From Collybiopsis luxurians FD-317 M1 (Eukaryota > Basidiomycota > Agaricomycetes > Agaricales > Omphalotaceae), in the NCBI GenBank assembly GCA_000827265.1, contig KN834838.1, positions 1 to 32,518 on the forward strand: a stretch of DNA of 32,518 bases. The letters are read 5' to 3'. The position numbers and the translations under genes are program-made. The notes beneath the pieces are model-generated. The model did not search any database and was not told the origin of the DNA. It worked only from the letters and a program-made list of their open reading frames with translations. Below are positions 1 to 9,315 of the stretch, in pieces; within the stretch, counting starts at the first letter, position 1; each line of letters opens with the position of its first letter.

Positions 1-311
1 GGTCCCATAGAATGACTCTACCGTGGCGCTTCAGAAACAATGCTGCCCGGCAGGTACTGACGCACCGCATATATGTTCCTCGGCAAAGTCGTGCTACCAA
101 CATGAAGCAGCCGGGGGTCGGTCACTGTACTGATCAAAAATGCAGCGAGATTGTAATTGACTCTTTTGCTATTGGGAATGAATCTATTCTATTATATACG
201 GTAGTATTGGCTGCGTTTAAATTAGCCCACCGGTGGGATCTAAATAATGTCTCTGCAGGATCACTTTTTGTGACAGGCAGCACCTGTTTGGACGGCATAC
301 CACTTGATCCA
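1..311. other. Unassigned left flank, not part of the repeat copies
   Basis: This stretch has no counterpart in the other repeat copies. Homology to the P450 3' flank begins abruptly at about 312, where the sequence becomes nearly identical to the region from about 22042. The open frames on both strands are short, mutually overlapping and without a recognisable motif, so I do not call a gene. A 12-bp palindrome, CCCACCGGTGGG, lies at about 228-239. It could be the edge of a neighbouring gene or element cut off by the window. Confidence 0.4.
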
Positions 312-1459
312 TAGGCCAATCTTTTCCTCCTTCGACGCGCGTTCCTCCTTTACCCACTGGCCGTTTCCTGTCACGATGAGGATGACCTTTCAGTCTTCCT
401 TTACCTGACATCTTCCATTACTCTCGTCTATGACCAACTTCACTTTGTACCTTCCCCAAAATTTACATCGAGTTAATCTTCAAGGTTTACTATACGTCTG
501 TTATTATTCGTTTATCACCATCCTATATTTACATTAGATTTGTGTAATAGTTCCTAATTGTTCCTCCGCCGCCGACAATCTTGACCTTATTTAGGTCATG
601 TCCGTTTTCTTCATGTGTCTCTATCCTGGCGTTTTATTTTGCGTTCCCCCCAATTTTAGACTGGTTGTTGTCTTGTACATTTTTTAGAGCTAGTTTAGAG
701 GTTTTCTTTCCTTTTTACTGTTCGTCCTTTTTTTTTTTGATATTGATTATAGCAACTACCGATAGAGGTTAAATGTATTAGTATTGAGTTATTTGTTCAA
801 TGTTTAATTTTGAAATGTGAAGTTCGGAGAGTGCCCTGTGTTCTCTGTGGTGCAGTGTATGATAGCCTTGAATGATGGATGGTCGAGGAGTGGTGTAAAC
901 TCTATGAGAGTAGGTATTTTTAATCAATGACTTTGTTAGTCGACTCGAGGCTTTACCGTGTAAAGCGCCGCTGCAACATGGCGGCTATTTGTACCCGACT
1001 TATTATCAAGTAGGAGCTGGCGCGCCGCATGCACGCGTGGATGACAGGTCCTAAAAGTTAATGCTGATGAAACTTGCGCACACTTATCATCAGGAACTAT
1101 GGACCAAACCCCCTACCCGGCACCTCAGTTGATTTGATCAACTTGCAATGCAACTTTTACAGTCAAACAGTACCGGCAAGAATCCAGATTCTTGAATAAA
1201 TACAAGAAACGTACGACAAGGAAGCAAGGAATAGGGTAAATATGTAGATGGTACTTGTAAGAATCCTGATTCCTGAATAAATAAATAGAAGAGAAATCCA
1301 AAAAAGCAAATAAGAAAATGGTAAACGCTCTTGAATAAATAATGAATCAAAAGGGAAAAAATGAATCGGTGAAGAAATGAAAAGCAAACAGACACTTCAA
1401 GAATCCAAAAAATGGATCATTGCAAGGGGACCAGTGTAGCAATAATAATGCGAAGGGCC
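312..1459. other. P450 3' flank and convergent intergenic DNA, copy 1
   Basis: This is the conserved downstream region of the P450 unit, found again at about 14090-15220, 22040-23195 and 28730-29930. It holds T-rich tracts, a run of T at about 729-738, and short AAGAATCC/GATTCTTG palindromes followed by AATAAATA at about 1177-1400. The short open frames at 581-772 and 1138-1395 are conserved only as far as the surrounding DNA is, so I do not call genes. Confidence 0.6.
1177..1411. repeat. Cluster of short palindromic AAGAATCC...GATTCTTG repeats
   Basis: At 1177-1194 an 8-bp arm CAAGAATC is followed by CA and its exact reverse complement GATTCTTG, then AATAAATA. A variant, AAGAATCCTGATTCCTG plus AATAAATA, lies at about 1259-1285. 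Half copies lie at about 1330 (CTCTTGAATAAATA) and about 1400 (TTCAAGAATCC). The same cluster occurs in all four duplication copies, and copy 4 has an extra full palindrome at 29784-29801. The AATAAA strings could act as plus-strand polyadenylation signals, but the role is unknown. Confidence 0.55.
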
Positions 1460-3105
1460 TCACTCTTCAACATACTCTTGCTCCTCTTGTTCCTCTCCCT
1501 CATCATTCATGGGTCCTCCATCCAATGGAGCGCCAATATTCCCCAAAAAGCTATTAGTTGCAAACTGCAATCCCGAGTATTGCCGTCCTTCGGCACTTTG
1601 GCTAAACCTGCTCATTTCTTCAGGGTTGGAAAAGGTGCGTAGATTGAGCATAAGTCGGCTGATTAATATGTTTGGAAGGCTTAAAGATCCATTAGCTAAA
1701 AGGGATAGGCTGGGACCAATTTGACTCACATATTGAAGAATGGTAAAATAAAGGATAAAATTGTCCAAGTATTCATATCAGCCAGCAGTGGGTGTGTATA
1801 CAAATGCTTGTCCACATACATCGTCAACACTATTAGAAATTGTTTTCAACTGGACCCCATGCAAAAATTAGATGATACACTTGGATTAATATATATCTAT
1901 ACACACTAAGATTGAAATGGTAGCAGTTATTCCTACAACCAGCATGACCCTGTGACCATTTCAGAACAAGTCAGAGAGACAGTTTTTTCTGAAAACGCAC
2001 AGGAAATAAACAGAGCCTTAAAGTAATTAATCAGATGTAAATCATGTAAAGTCAAATCTAATTGGCCTACCATCGCGAGCAATTACTTGTGTAACACTAG
2101 ATTCCCCAAGTCTTTTCATTTCAATAGCATGATAAAAAGTTTTCCTCAGTGTCAATCCAAAAATGAATAAATCAAAAACCAAAGCTATAAAAGGAGTAGA
2201 GAGTTGGACTGGAAAGTTGCAAATCGATAAGACGTAAGCAGCACTTTCGGGTAGAGCCTACCTCTAAATGTGTATGCCGGTTTCAGACTATGCAGGGATA
2301 GACTACTGCTTTTGCTTACTTAGTATATAGATCAATATTTGAAACTGTAAATCCACAATTTGAGATATTTTGGAAGGATGATCCAGTTGTGGAAACGCCT
2401 GGAGAAATTATCATATTCTATATGAAGGCAGCTATGGGTTTGCTTAATTAACTAGATTCATTCTATACATACCAAGATGTCCATGGAGAGTCGAGAAAGT
2501 ACGAAAAGAGCTGATGTTGCCAATATCATTTTGCTTCTGTCATAGATTGCATATACTCTCAAAGCAAAAAGAGCTAGAAAGCATTTTCATCCATCCTTGA
2601 TAGTACCAGACACACATAGTTCTTACCAGAGGTAGAGGCAACTGCCACAGTTCCTAGAAGTCGATATAGCCAACCCATTATGTTGCATCTAACAGTCTCA
2701 TGAGTTTTCGCAGCTTTTTCAGCAGGCAATAAAATATCAAACTCTTTATCTGTACTTTGTCCTGGAAGACTGATTGCCAGGCCGAACCCCAGGTCTACCA
2801 AAAATATATACCGGTTCAGAATAAATAAAAGTGATGTTCCAGTTTGCTTCTTCATCCATATCAAGTTTATTTCAGTAGGTAGTGTTTCCAGATAGTCGAC
2901 TGTCCAGAGTGCTAGACATTTCAGAATGGGATGAGTTTGGACTATAGGATAGTATTTGATTTTCACCTGTTGAAGCAACTATTGTGTAGTTTAATGCTAA
3001 CCTAAATGCAAAGATATATGAACTTCAGTAAGTAACTTTGGATTTGGTTGGTGATTAAGATTTCCCATACCATAGTTTCTGTTGTTGCAAAGTTGAACCA
3101 CTCAT
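1460..3105 (-). CDS. DUF6533-like multi-pass membrane protein, copy 1 (3' end unresolved)
   Basis: This is a minus-strand gene of the fungal DUF6533 membrane-protein type; its function is unknown. I chose the ATG at 3105 because it joins through consensus introns to the family's N-terminal pattern. Exons 3105-3071, 3001-2967, 2911-2627, 2573-2473, 2398-2320 and 2208-2071 join without a stop for about 224 codons. Visible motifs are DYLETLP (about residues 29-35), an IW pair, FILNRY (about 53-58), a VYAIYDRSK loop and a FIFGLTLRKTF helix. The last coding part, with ISRLMLNLR and an acidic tail, ends at 1460. Between it and exon 6 the obvious frame meets TGA, so either a splice pattern escapes me or the 3' part is dead. 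Part of exon 3 (about 2715-2800) may be an intron, because copies 2-4 carry TGA there. It is convergent with the P450. Confidence 0.5.
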
Positions 3106-4821
3106 TGATAGTAAATGACAATAACTGACAACAATCGAAGTGGGGGCTTAATCTGAATGTTAGTTCTTAAAAAGACCCATGCTTGCAGCTCATGCAATCA
3201 ACTGAGATGCTTCGTCGTTAGACTCAGGCAACGAAGTCTCAATTATTTTTCAACCACAGCCACAAGCGCAGGGGTGCAACAATGGCATTAAATGTATTGC
3301 ACCCATAACGTTCTTGATGTATCGAAATTCAAGAATATTTTGTCATGTTTTTTTTTTTTCACTTCAAGTCACTTATTGACTGTTTACGGTAGTACCAAAT
3401 AGAAATGCTCTAGTGTTCATTTAAGTACTTGTACAAGCTGTACCTGAAATACTACGGTGTCTCAGCTCCCCAGGCCACCGCTTTCCAAGAGTTGCCCCGT
3501 TTTTCTTATCAAGGGATGCGGAAGGCAATAATGCATTACGAAAGCAACTTAATTTTAAGCATACCTGTACTTTGATCACTCAATCACCATTCTGGTTCAC
3601 ATTAATCAGGCTGTTCAAACAGATTCATTTGACTTTGAATCAATAGGCTAATGAAAATGCCACTCAACTTCCCCGGATGTAGTATGTTAGCGTACTGGCT
3701 GCTCATCTTCCTATCTAACAAGCTATCATTCTGAGGTCAGACGGAGTAGATTTTGTTCTACTCATCTCGATCTCCATTTAGCCATAGATCCAAAATTCTT
3801 CTCACTATCTTGTGTTTACGCGGAAGTCCGAGGCTCCTTACTTTCCACTTCCTGGAGTCTCGATTGCCTTGACTGTAACTTTAAGCTTTAGAATGCATGG
3901 TGCACGTGGAATTCGACTGAGCGAACAGGGTATGTCTGGCTGTGCTTATCTGCATTGCAATGGGCATTTTAAGATGTGGAAGGTGTTGGACTCCATGCAT
4001 AGGCAATAAGGTGACTAGAGTGGAGTGGCGATAACATAAATAACATGGCAAATGGCAGGGATTCCTGGATCTGCGAACAAATGGAGCCGGCCAGCTCAAA
4101 GTCCTCCTGTCTATGTTATGTGCTTCTAAGTGTAATTCCTCTGTAATGGATTAGCTTGAAGCCAAGCAGCTAATCGTAACAGGCGGGAGGTCAACTCACG
4201 ACTATGGTTGTGGCACGGAATCGTTAGCTAGCCGTAGACCGATATGACAGTGCATTGTTGGCAATCGAGCTGTGCAGAAGTCTTGGCTCTGGATCTGTTC
4301 CGCTCTTCTATTATTTGTTTACATCCAATATTCCTAGTCCAGCCCCGATGATCGTAGTATTATTCGGGCTACATCCCGGTCAAGGGTGGAACAATCGCTA
4401 TAAGCTTGGAGATATTCCAAATCCGGGTCAAGTAAATGCTAGAATTATTCACCATTCCAGTCACGATGGATGTAGTTGACCTAAAAGATCGATATTCAAT
4501 TTCGAAAGAGGAATATGAACATATCCAACCAAGCTTAAGTTTCGATCACCGCATCCATGTAGGGACTTCGAGTTCCAACCCACCGAAATTTTTACACGAC
4601 TAGAACTTGAAAATAATTAAGAAATCAACATTATTGTACCAAAACCACTTTCTTCCTGCTAACCACCACCCTCAAAGCAATCTTATCCAGAATCCGAAGA
4701 GCCCTGTACAGTTCTTTCTTCACCTCGTGTTTTTAAAACATCATCATCACTTCTCTGATACACAGACCCCGACCATCTGGTTTGCATTGGTCCTGTCTTG
4801 AAAGCCGGGTGACAACGCGAT
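3106..4821. other. Intergenic DNA of copy 1, including a conserved 65-codon frame
   Basis: This is the upstream region of the DUF6533-like gene plus conserved spacer. The most conserved part is about 3770-4010, where a 65-codon plus-strand frame (3812-4009) is kept without indels in copies 2 (17546-17743) and 3 (25466-25663). The neighbouring noncoding DNA is also well conserved and I recognise no domain, so I do not call a gene. The TA at 4433-4434 is the empty site matching the mariner-type insertion of copy 2. Confidence 0.5.
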
Positions 4822-5250
4822 GGAAATAAGCATCGCATATCCAGATCGTTTCCACTGAGGTTCTTCGTGGCTCTGACTGTTCGAACTGGGAAGAGCGCTG
4901 ATACCTCTGGTCATAATTGAGCTGATTGCGCTGACTTTTAGGGGAGCTTCGTAGGCACTCCGGCGTAGTTGACCAAAAGAAAAGAATCCGAAGAGCTGTA
5001 CTGAGATTGAAATCCCAGGAAATGAGCATCGCATATCCAGGTCGTTTCCGTTGAAATCCCGACAGAGACGTGGGATAAGGGGAGAATCGGAGCCTAGCGC
5101 GGCTCTGACTGTCCGAACTGGGAAGAGCGTTGATACCTCTGGTCATAATTGAGCTGATTGCGCTGATTTTTGGGGGAGCTTTGTAGGCACTCCGGCCTAG
5201 TTGACCAAAAAGAAAAAAATCCGAAGAGCTGTACTGAGATTGAAAACCCA
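4822..5250. repeat. Tandem duplication, two diverged copies of about 200-230 bp
   Basis: Copy a (4822-5017) and copy b (5018 to about 5250) share GAGCATCGCATATCCAG, TGATACCTCTGGTC and GAAGAGCTGTACTGAG in the same order. Copy b carries extra DNA after its start (CCCGACAGAGACGTGGG). Duplication copies 2 and 3 each have only one unit here, at about 19190-19385 and 26436-26665. The long minus-strand frame at 4733-5320 arises from the repeat and lacks recognisable domains. Confidence 0.7.
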
Positions 5251-5516
5251 TTGGCCTATCGAGGCAATACTGGTAAGAGTCATAATGGATAATTTTCGAG
5301 GCGTATAATCTCGTCGACACGGTTATATTGGTAGGAGCTAGCAGCCCACCTAGAGCCAGTTCAGATCAGCTTTCTGGAAAATTATGGGTAGGTACCGCAG
5401 AGTATGGTCGGAGGAGCGTGGGAGATTTCAATTTGGGAAGATCGATAGGCGCTTATGATTTTGTACTTCTCACCCATACCCGAATCACGAATTTGAACCT
5501 CTCGTAGATGCAGGCC
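5251..5516. other. P450-A 5' flank upstream of the MULE
   Basis: This is noncoding DNA matching about 26665-27148 in copy 4's 5' flank and part of copy 3's. It lacks about 230 bp that copies 2 and 3 have after the conserved CGACACGGTTAT (about 19460-19680 and 26745-26970). I see no gene in it. Confidence 0.5.
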
Positions 5517-5525
5517 CATATAGGA
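5517..5525. repeat. Left 9-bp target site duplication of the MULE
   Basis: CATATAGGA directly precedes the left inverted repeat, and the identical 9 bp follows the right inverted repeat at 9164-9172. Nine bases is a typical Mutator-superfamily target duplication. Copy 4 has the uninterrupted equivalent, TGTATAGGA, at 27149-27157. Confidence 0.92.
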
Positions 5526-5644
5526 ATCTTCGCCTCAAGGACCCGCAAATTTGGCGGATCACGTGATTAGTTACGTGAGTCCCTGACGCCATTTTCGCAG
5601 CCCGTTGCGTGCCAACTGACTTAGCTCTTGTCGCGTTGCACGAC
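5526..5644 (+). repeat. Left terminal inverted repeat of the MULE
   Basis: It begins ATCTTCGCCTCAAGGACC and contains the palindromic GATCACGTGATT. It pairs with 9045-9163 with about six mismatches, all in the inner half. The transposase stop codon lies 54 bp inside it. Confidence 0.92.
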
Positions 5645-5698
5645 CTTGGATTCTCAAGGTTCAAGAAGTAAATACAGTAGCTCAAAAAATACACGCAA

Positions 5699-8600
5699 CT
5701 AATCCATATATAATGTAATATCATTGCTATCTTTCCACGTACGTGGCATGGTCCGCCTTCGCTTCTCCTTTGCAATTTTCCCTCCTACTTTCTCCACTTC
5801 ATTGAAAGTTCGTTTTAAAAGTTGACCAAGCTTAGGATGGACTCCTTGAGACTGGCCAGCAACATTTATCATGTCCTCAAAAGCTTTCCGCGTGTTCTCG
5901 AGAGATTCTGGTGAGAAAAACATCTGATAGATGCAATCAGACATGTGTCGTTGACAATTGACATTGATATGAATAAATGACAAAAGAGAACTACTCACAC
6001 GCTTGCTTCCCTCCCCTTCGTCATCACTACAGAAGGGTGAGGATGTCTCGTGCATACCTAAAGGACTCTCAACTCCATCCTGTGACTCTTCATACACAGT
6101 GCTCAATGGGAAGACGCGAGTTTTGCCCATTTCTTCAGCTACCTTGCTGCTCGACACGTCCTCGTTGGCCTCTGGCGCTTCAAGAATAGACTGTAGAGCC
6201 GAAATGTTGTAGAATGGAGCGTAATGATTCCGGTGCAGGGCACGAAAGAAGGGGAGATTTTTTAATGGTAGGTTATTAGTTTGTCGGTTTACCTCTCTCA
6301 CAAGATGTTTGCAGAGAAGCCAGCGACTAATGAGATAACTCGGACAGCTGCAAGTCATTGTCTCAAGGTTGGTATGATACACACCACGGGGGCGTTCACG
6401 TTCTGCCTCTATATCTGCAAGCAATTCGGCCTTTGCATTGGACTTGAGAGTTTTATCCTTCAGGCAAGCAAGTTCCTTTGCCATAGATCTGTATTCGTCT
6501 GGCTGGCTCATATTCTCCCATTCGCTTTTCAGGTTCTCCTGCCATTTTGCCAAGGGTCGGGGGTGACCAACACGACGCTGACCAAGAATGTAGTGAATTT
6601 TGCGTCGAATTCGCGGAAGCAAATTTGTGAGGACAATGTGAATAAGAAGATCAAGACGCGGTCTATTGAATTGATGTAAGTCACGTCGCTTGATAGATCT
6701 CCAAGTACTTTCAACCATCATTGTGGTTTTAGTACGTGGAATTGCATCACAGGAAGCACGAGCCCACAAAACCCACTGCTTGGGAGTGTACCATCGATTC
6801 CACAGGTATGCCCAAGTTTGAGCGAGATTGTGTTTCTGACAGTAGTCATACACTTCTCGGGTTGCACGCTTATAAATTTCATCTCCAGATAGATGAGTCG
6901 GAGTGCTATTGGTATCGTTCAGTGGGATAGAAGGATGCTGATGTAGATGACGGCGCCACATCTCCAACAATGGAGAGCGGTATTCAAGCGGACAGAATTC
7001 TGGTAAGTTGCTTTTGACATCCTTGAGAGAAGGCGGAGCTGGCCAGATAGTGGTTCTAATTTCCCCATCTTTCAGGATGAAAAGAGGAGCTCGGCAATGC
7101 TGAGTGAGTGGGGGAGACTGTGAGGAAGTTGTTTTAGGAAGGGGTACAGATATAGCTTCCGCTCTCATGGTCTTGAGATTGATCTTGATTTTCAGTGTTT
7201 CTGCTGGTTCTGGGACCTCGGCATCGGAAAGATGAACCCCATCTTCCACAGCACCCATAGTTACACCTGGTGCCCAGGTCGGATCGATGAAATCAAATTG
7301 ACGATGAGCTATGCGAGGATCATAGGCGGCAGGAGGTCTGTTTTCGCCTAGTCGTTTTTCGAGATATTTAATTCCGTGCCAGTAACATAGTTGGTGTTTT
7401 GCATGTGGGATTTCAATGCGGAAAGCATTGATTTCAGTAACATCTTTATCGCTGAGTGTAAACTTGATGTTCGGGCATTGTTTTGCCAGCCAGCGAACGA
7501 AGTCACACAGCAGTAACTCCTTTGTTCCCTCGTCTGCGGCCTCAGTTAAGGTATTGAGCTGAAAGGCAAGTGGTATGGCCTGCCCATTTAACTCTCCGAC
7601 AATAGCAAAGAGTTCATAGCCAAGGGCATTCGTTTTCCCTGTTCCATCTCGTGAGTCTTAGCATTACATTGAATTTAGCTTCAAACTGACATGTCGAGTC
7701 CATCAGGATCTCCTCAATTTTTGACCCTACACTATCCAGAACCTCCGTGAAGGCAAAAGCAATACTTGATGCACCGTCACGCTGAGTAATTGGTATGATC
7801 TCGATTTTTTCCTGGTCGAAGTGCTGGAGTAACTTTAGAGCAGACTTGACTTGATCGTCATCAAGACGCCAATGAGTTTCATTGATGCGCGTCCATTCAT
7901 TTTGAATCTGTTTCTCAGTGAGTTCTGTATCAGGATTCTGGCGGAGAATGTAGTCCCAGATCTGACAAACTTGAACATTAATGTATTTTAGTGTTGAGAG
8001 CTGGACAAATTACCTTTGAGGGTGAGTGATCCCGCATACTTTTAATCATTTCTCGGTCTGCTGGGGAGATGGAAATATTGACATATTGGGAATGGACTTT
8101 GTGGGTCAGGTGAATACGCGCTTCTTCGGGAAAGCCTTCCCTCATTGTGATGCGAAGCCATCCTCCACAGGGATAGCGCTGCATTGTGTCGCGTGAACGC
8201 CGTTTGTTGACATCTGCATGAACTTTTGATTTGGTCGCTTGTTCGGCATCGAACTGGGCACAAAAAAATTGGAAGGTCTTGATGTTCTCGTCCGTTTTAC
8301 TTTTGTGAGTTGTTTTATAGCTAAATTCTGTGAGTACATATCTTAGTGATTGAATTTGGAACTTACACAAAGCGAAATTCGGTCAGAGTCCAGATTGTCC
8401 GCGCTATCTGACGCGCTACCACACCGACTTTGAGTTTCTCTTCATTGTCGTTGTCTTCTCCTTCCTCCATCTCAGACTCATTCGTCTCCTTCTGTTCCTC
8501 AATGTCTGACTCCATCTCAAAACAGAGTTGCTCCAGATCAATAACATAATTGAGGTCCATCGATGTCCCTTTTGCCTGGCCAAGAATTTTTGTGAACTCA

Positions 8601-8899
8601 CGCCAATTCACGTTTTTCTGGACTTCTGGATCCTTGTTGGCAACTGTTGGGACATTTTCCTTATTGTTTGATGCGTCGCCTTCATGTCTTTTCCTTGTAG
8701 TTGCCTTGTCGCGTGCATGGCATGTATGGCATTTTTTGAGATAAGTCAAATTCTTTTTCTGGGGAAATGTCGCGACTTTTCCAGTATATTTACAATGTGA
8801 GCACTTCCGGATGTTATCTGGATCTATCCGATGTTAGAAATGGGTGATAATCCTTGAGTTTGCCATACCTTCCATCGGCGTCGAGAATGTGGGAGCCAT
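5699..8899 (-). CDS. MULE transposase (DDE, SWIM zinc finger), 999 codons
   Basis: This transposase should cut and join the element's ends. Exons 8899-8869, 8817-8367, 8320-8014, 7961-7691 and 7638-5699 are joined by GT-AG introns of 51, 46, 52 and 52 nt and total exactly 1,000 codons with the stop. An in-frame TAG lies just upstream of the ATG at 8899, which fixes the start. Two CxxC pairs (CSHC, CHTC) near the N-terminus suggest a zinc-binding DNA-recognition domain. The MULE catalytic region follows: MDSTWKTN (D351), FTLSDKD with CYWHGIKYLE (D417 or D419), and VESTWRS (E663). The SWIM finger is C783-x-C785...C796-x-H798. The C-terminal end is basic. A 75-nt in-frame segment at 5998-5924 has GTGAGT/CAG ends and may be a facultative intron, giving 974 residues. 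I see no disabling lesion. Confidence 0.9.
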
Positions 8900-9044
8900 A
8901 GCTGGGCATTTCTTCTAGCGCCGAACTCATTGTTTTTGGTCATAGAGGGTTCCTTCAAAGCACTTTCGTGTATTCTAGTTATAAATTTTATAAAGTACAA
9001 CTAAATCTACTTTACAATGCCACTTTCCTATGTACAGTATTTGA

Positions 9045-9163
9045 GTTGTGCAACGCGATAAAAGCCAAGTCAGTTGGCACGCAACGGGCCGCGAAAATGG
9101 TGTCAGGGACTCACGTAACTAATCACGTGATCCGCCAAATTTGCGGGTCCTTGAGGCGAAGAT
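9045..9163 (-). repeat. Right terminal inverted repeat of the MULE
   Basis: It is the reverse complement of 5526-5644 with about six mismatches, and ends GGTCCTTGAGGCGAAGAT. Its inner edge is 146 bp upstream of the transposase ATG, so it probably holds or borders the transposase promoter. Confidence 0.92.
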
Positions 9164-9172
9164 CATATAGGA
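9164..9172. repeat. Right 9-bp target site duplication of the MULE
   Basis: CATATAGGA, identical to 5517-5525. After it the P450 5' flank resumes (ACCTAGAAAATCTCC) and matches copy 4 from 27158. Confidence 0.92.
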
Positions 9173-9315
9173 ACCTAGAAAATCTCCAAGGTCGTACTTC
9201 CCGCTAACATTCACTCGCATTCTCATTCCCTCCAAGGCAATTCTAATCCACTCAGCGTTACTCCTTGTGACCCGACCACCAGATTGTCCGCTGTTCGCCA
9301 ACTTCCCGTTCACAG

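Larger units (their letters stand above)
5526..9163 (-). mobile_element. Autonomous Mutator-like element (MULE), 3,638 bp
   Basis: This is a complete DNA transposon. It has 119-bp terminal inverted repeats (5526-5644 and 9045-9163, six mismatches by my alignment), 9-bp target duplications CATATAGGA on both sides, and one minus-strand transposase filling most of the interior. It sits in the 5' flank of P450-A, about 150 bp before the P450 remnant. The paralogous site of copy 4 is empty. Intact ends, perfect target duplications and an open transposase point to a recent insertion that may still be mobile. Confidence 0.93.

Noticed and set aside
228..239. Palindrome CCCACCGGTGGG
   Set aside because: A single 12-bp palindrome without a partner or neighbouring gene; too little to assign a role.
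12..319. Overlapping 60-100-codon frames on both strands
   Set aside because: No domain, no splice partner and no conservation elsewhere in the window. Mutually overlapping frames of this size are expected by chance.
581..772. Repeated small plus-strand frames (also at 14345, 22314, 29010) starting MTLFRSC or MTLYRSC
   Set aside because: They lie in the P450 3' flank, their lengths and ends differ between copies, and conservation is no better than in neighbouring noncoding DNA.
1138..1395. Hydrophobic minus-strand frames (also at 14902, 22653, 29571)
   Set aside because: Their repetitive peptide comes from the palindromic AAGAATCC/AATAAATA units; it is not a membrane protein.
4733..5320. 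195-codon minus-strand frame
   Set aside because: It spans the tandem duplication and is broken into shorter, different frames in copies 2 and 3. No recognisable domain.
5977..6930. Plus-strand frames inside the MULE
   Set aside because: Antisense shadows of the long transposase exon.
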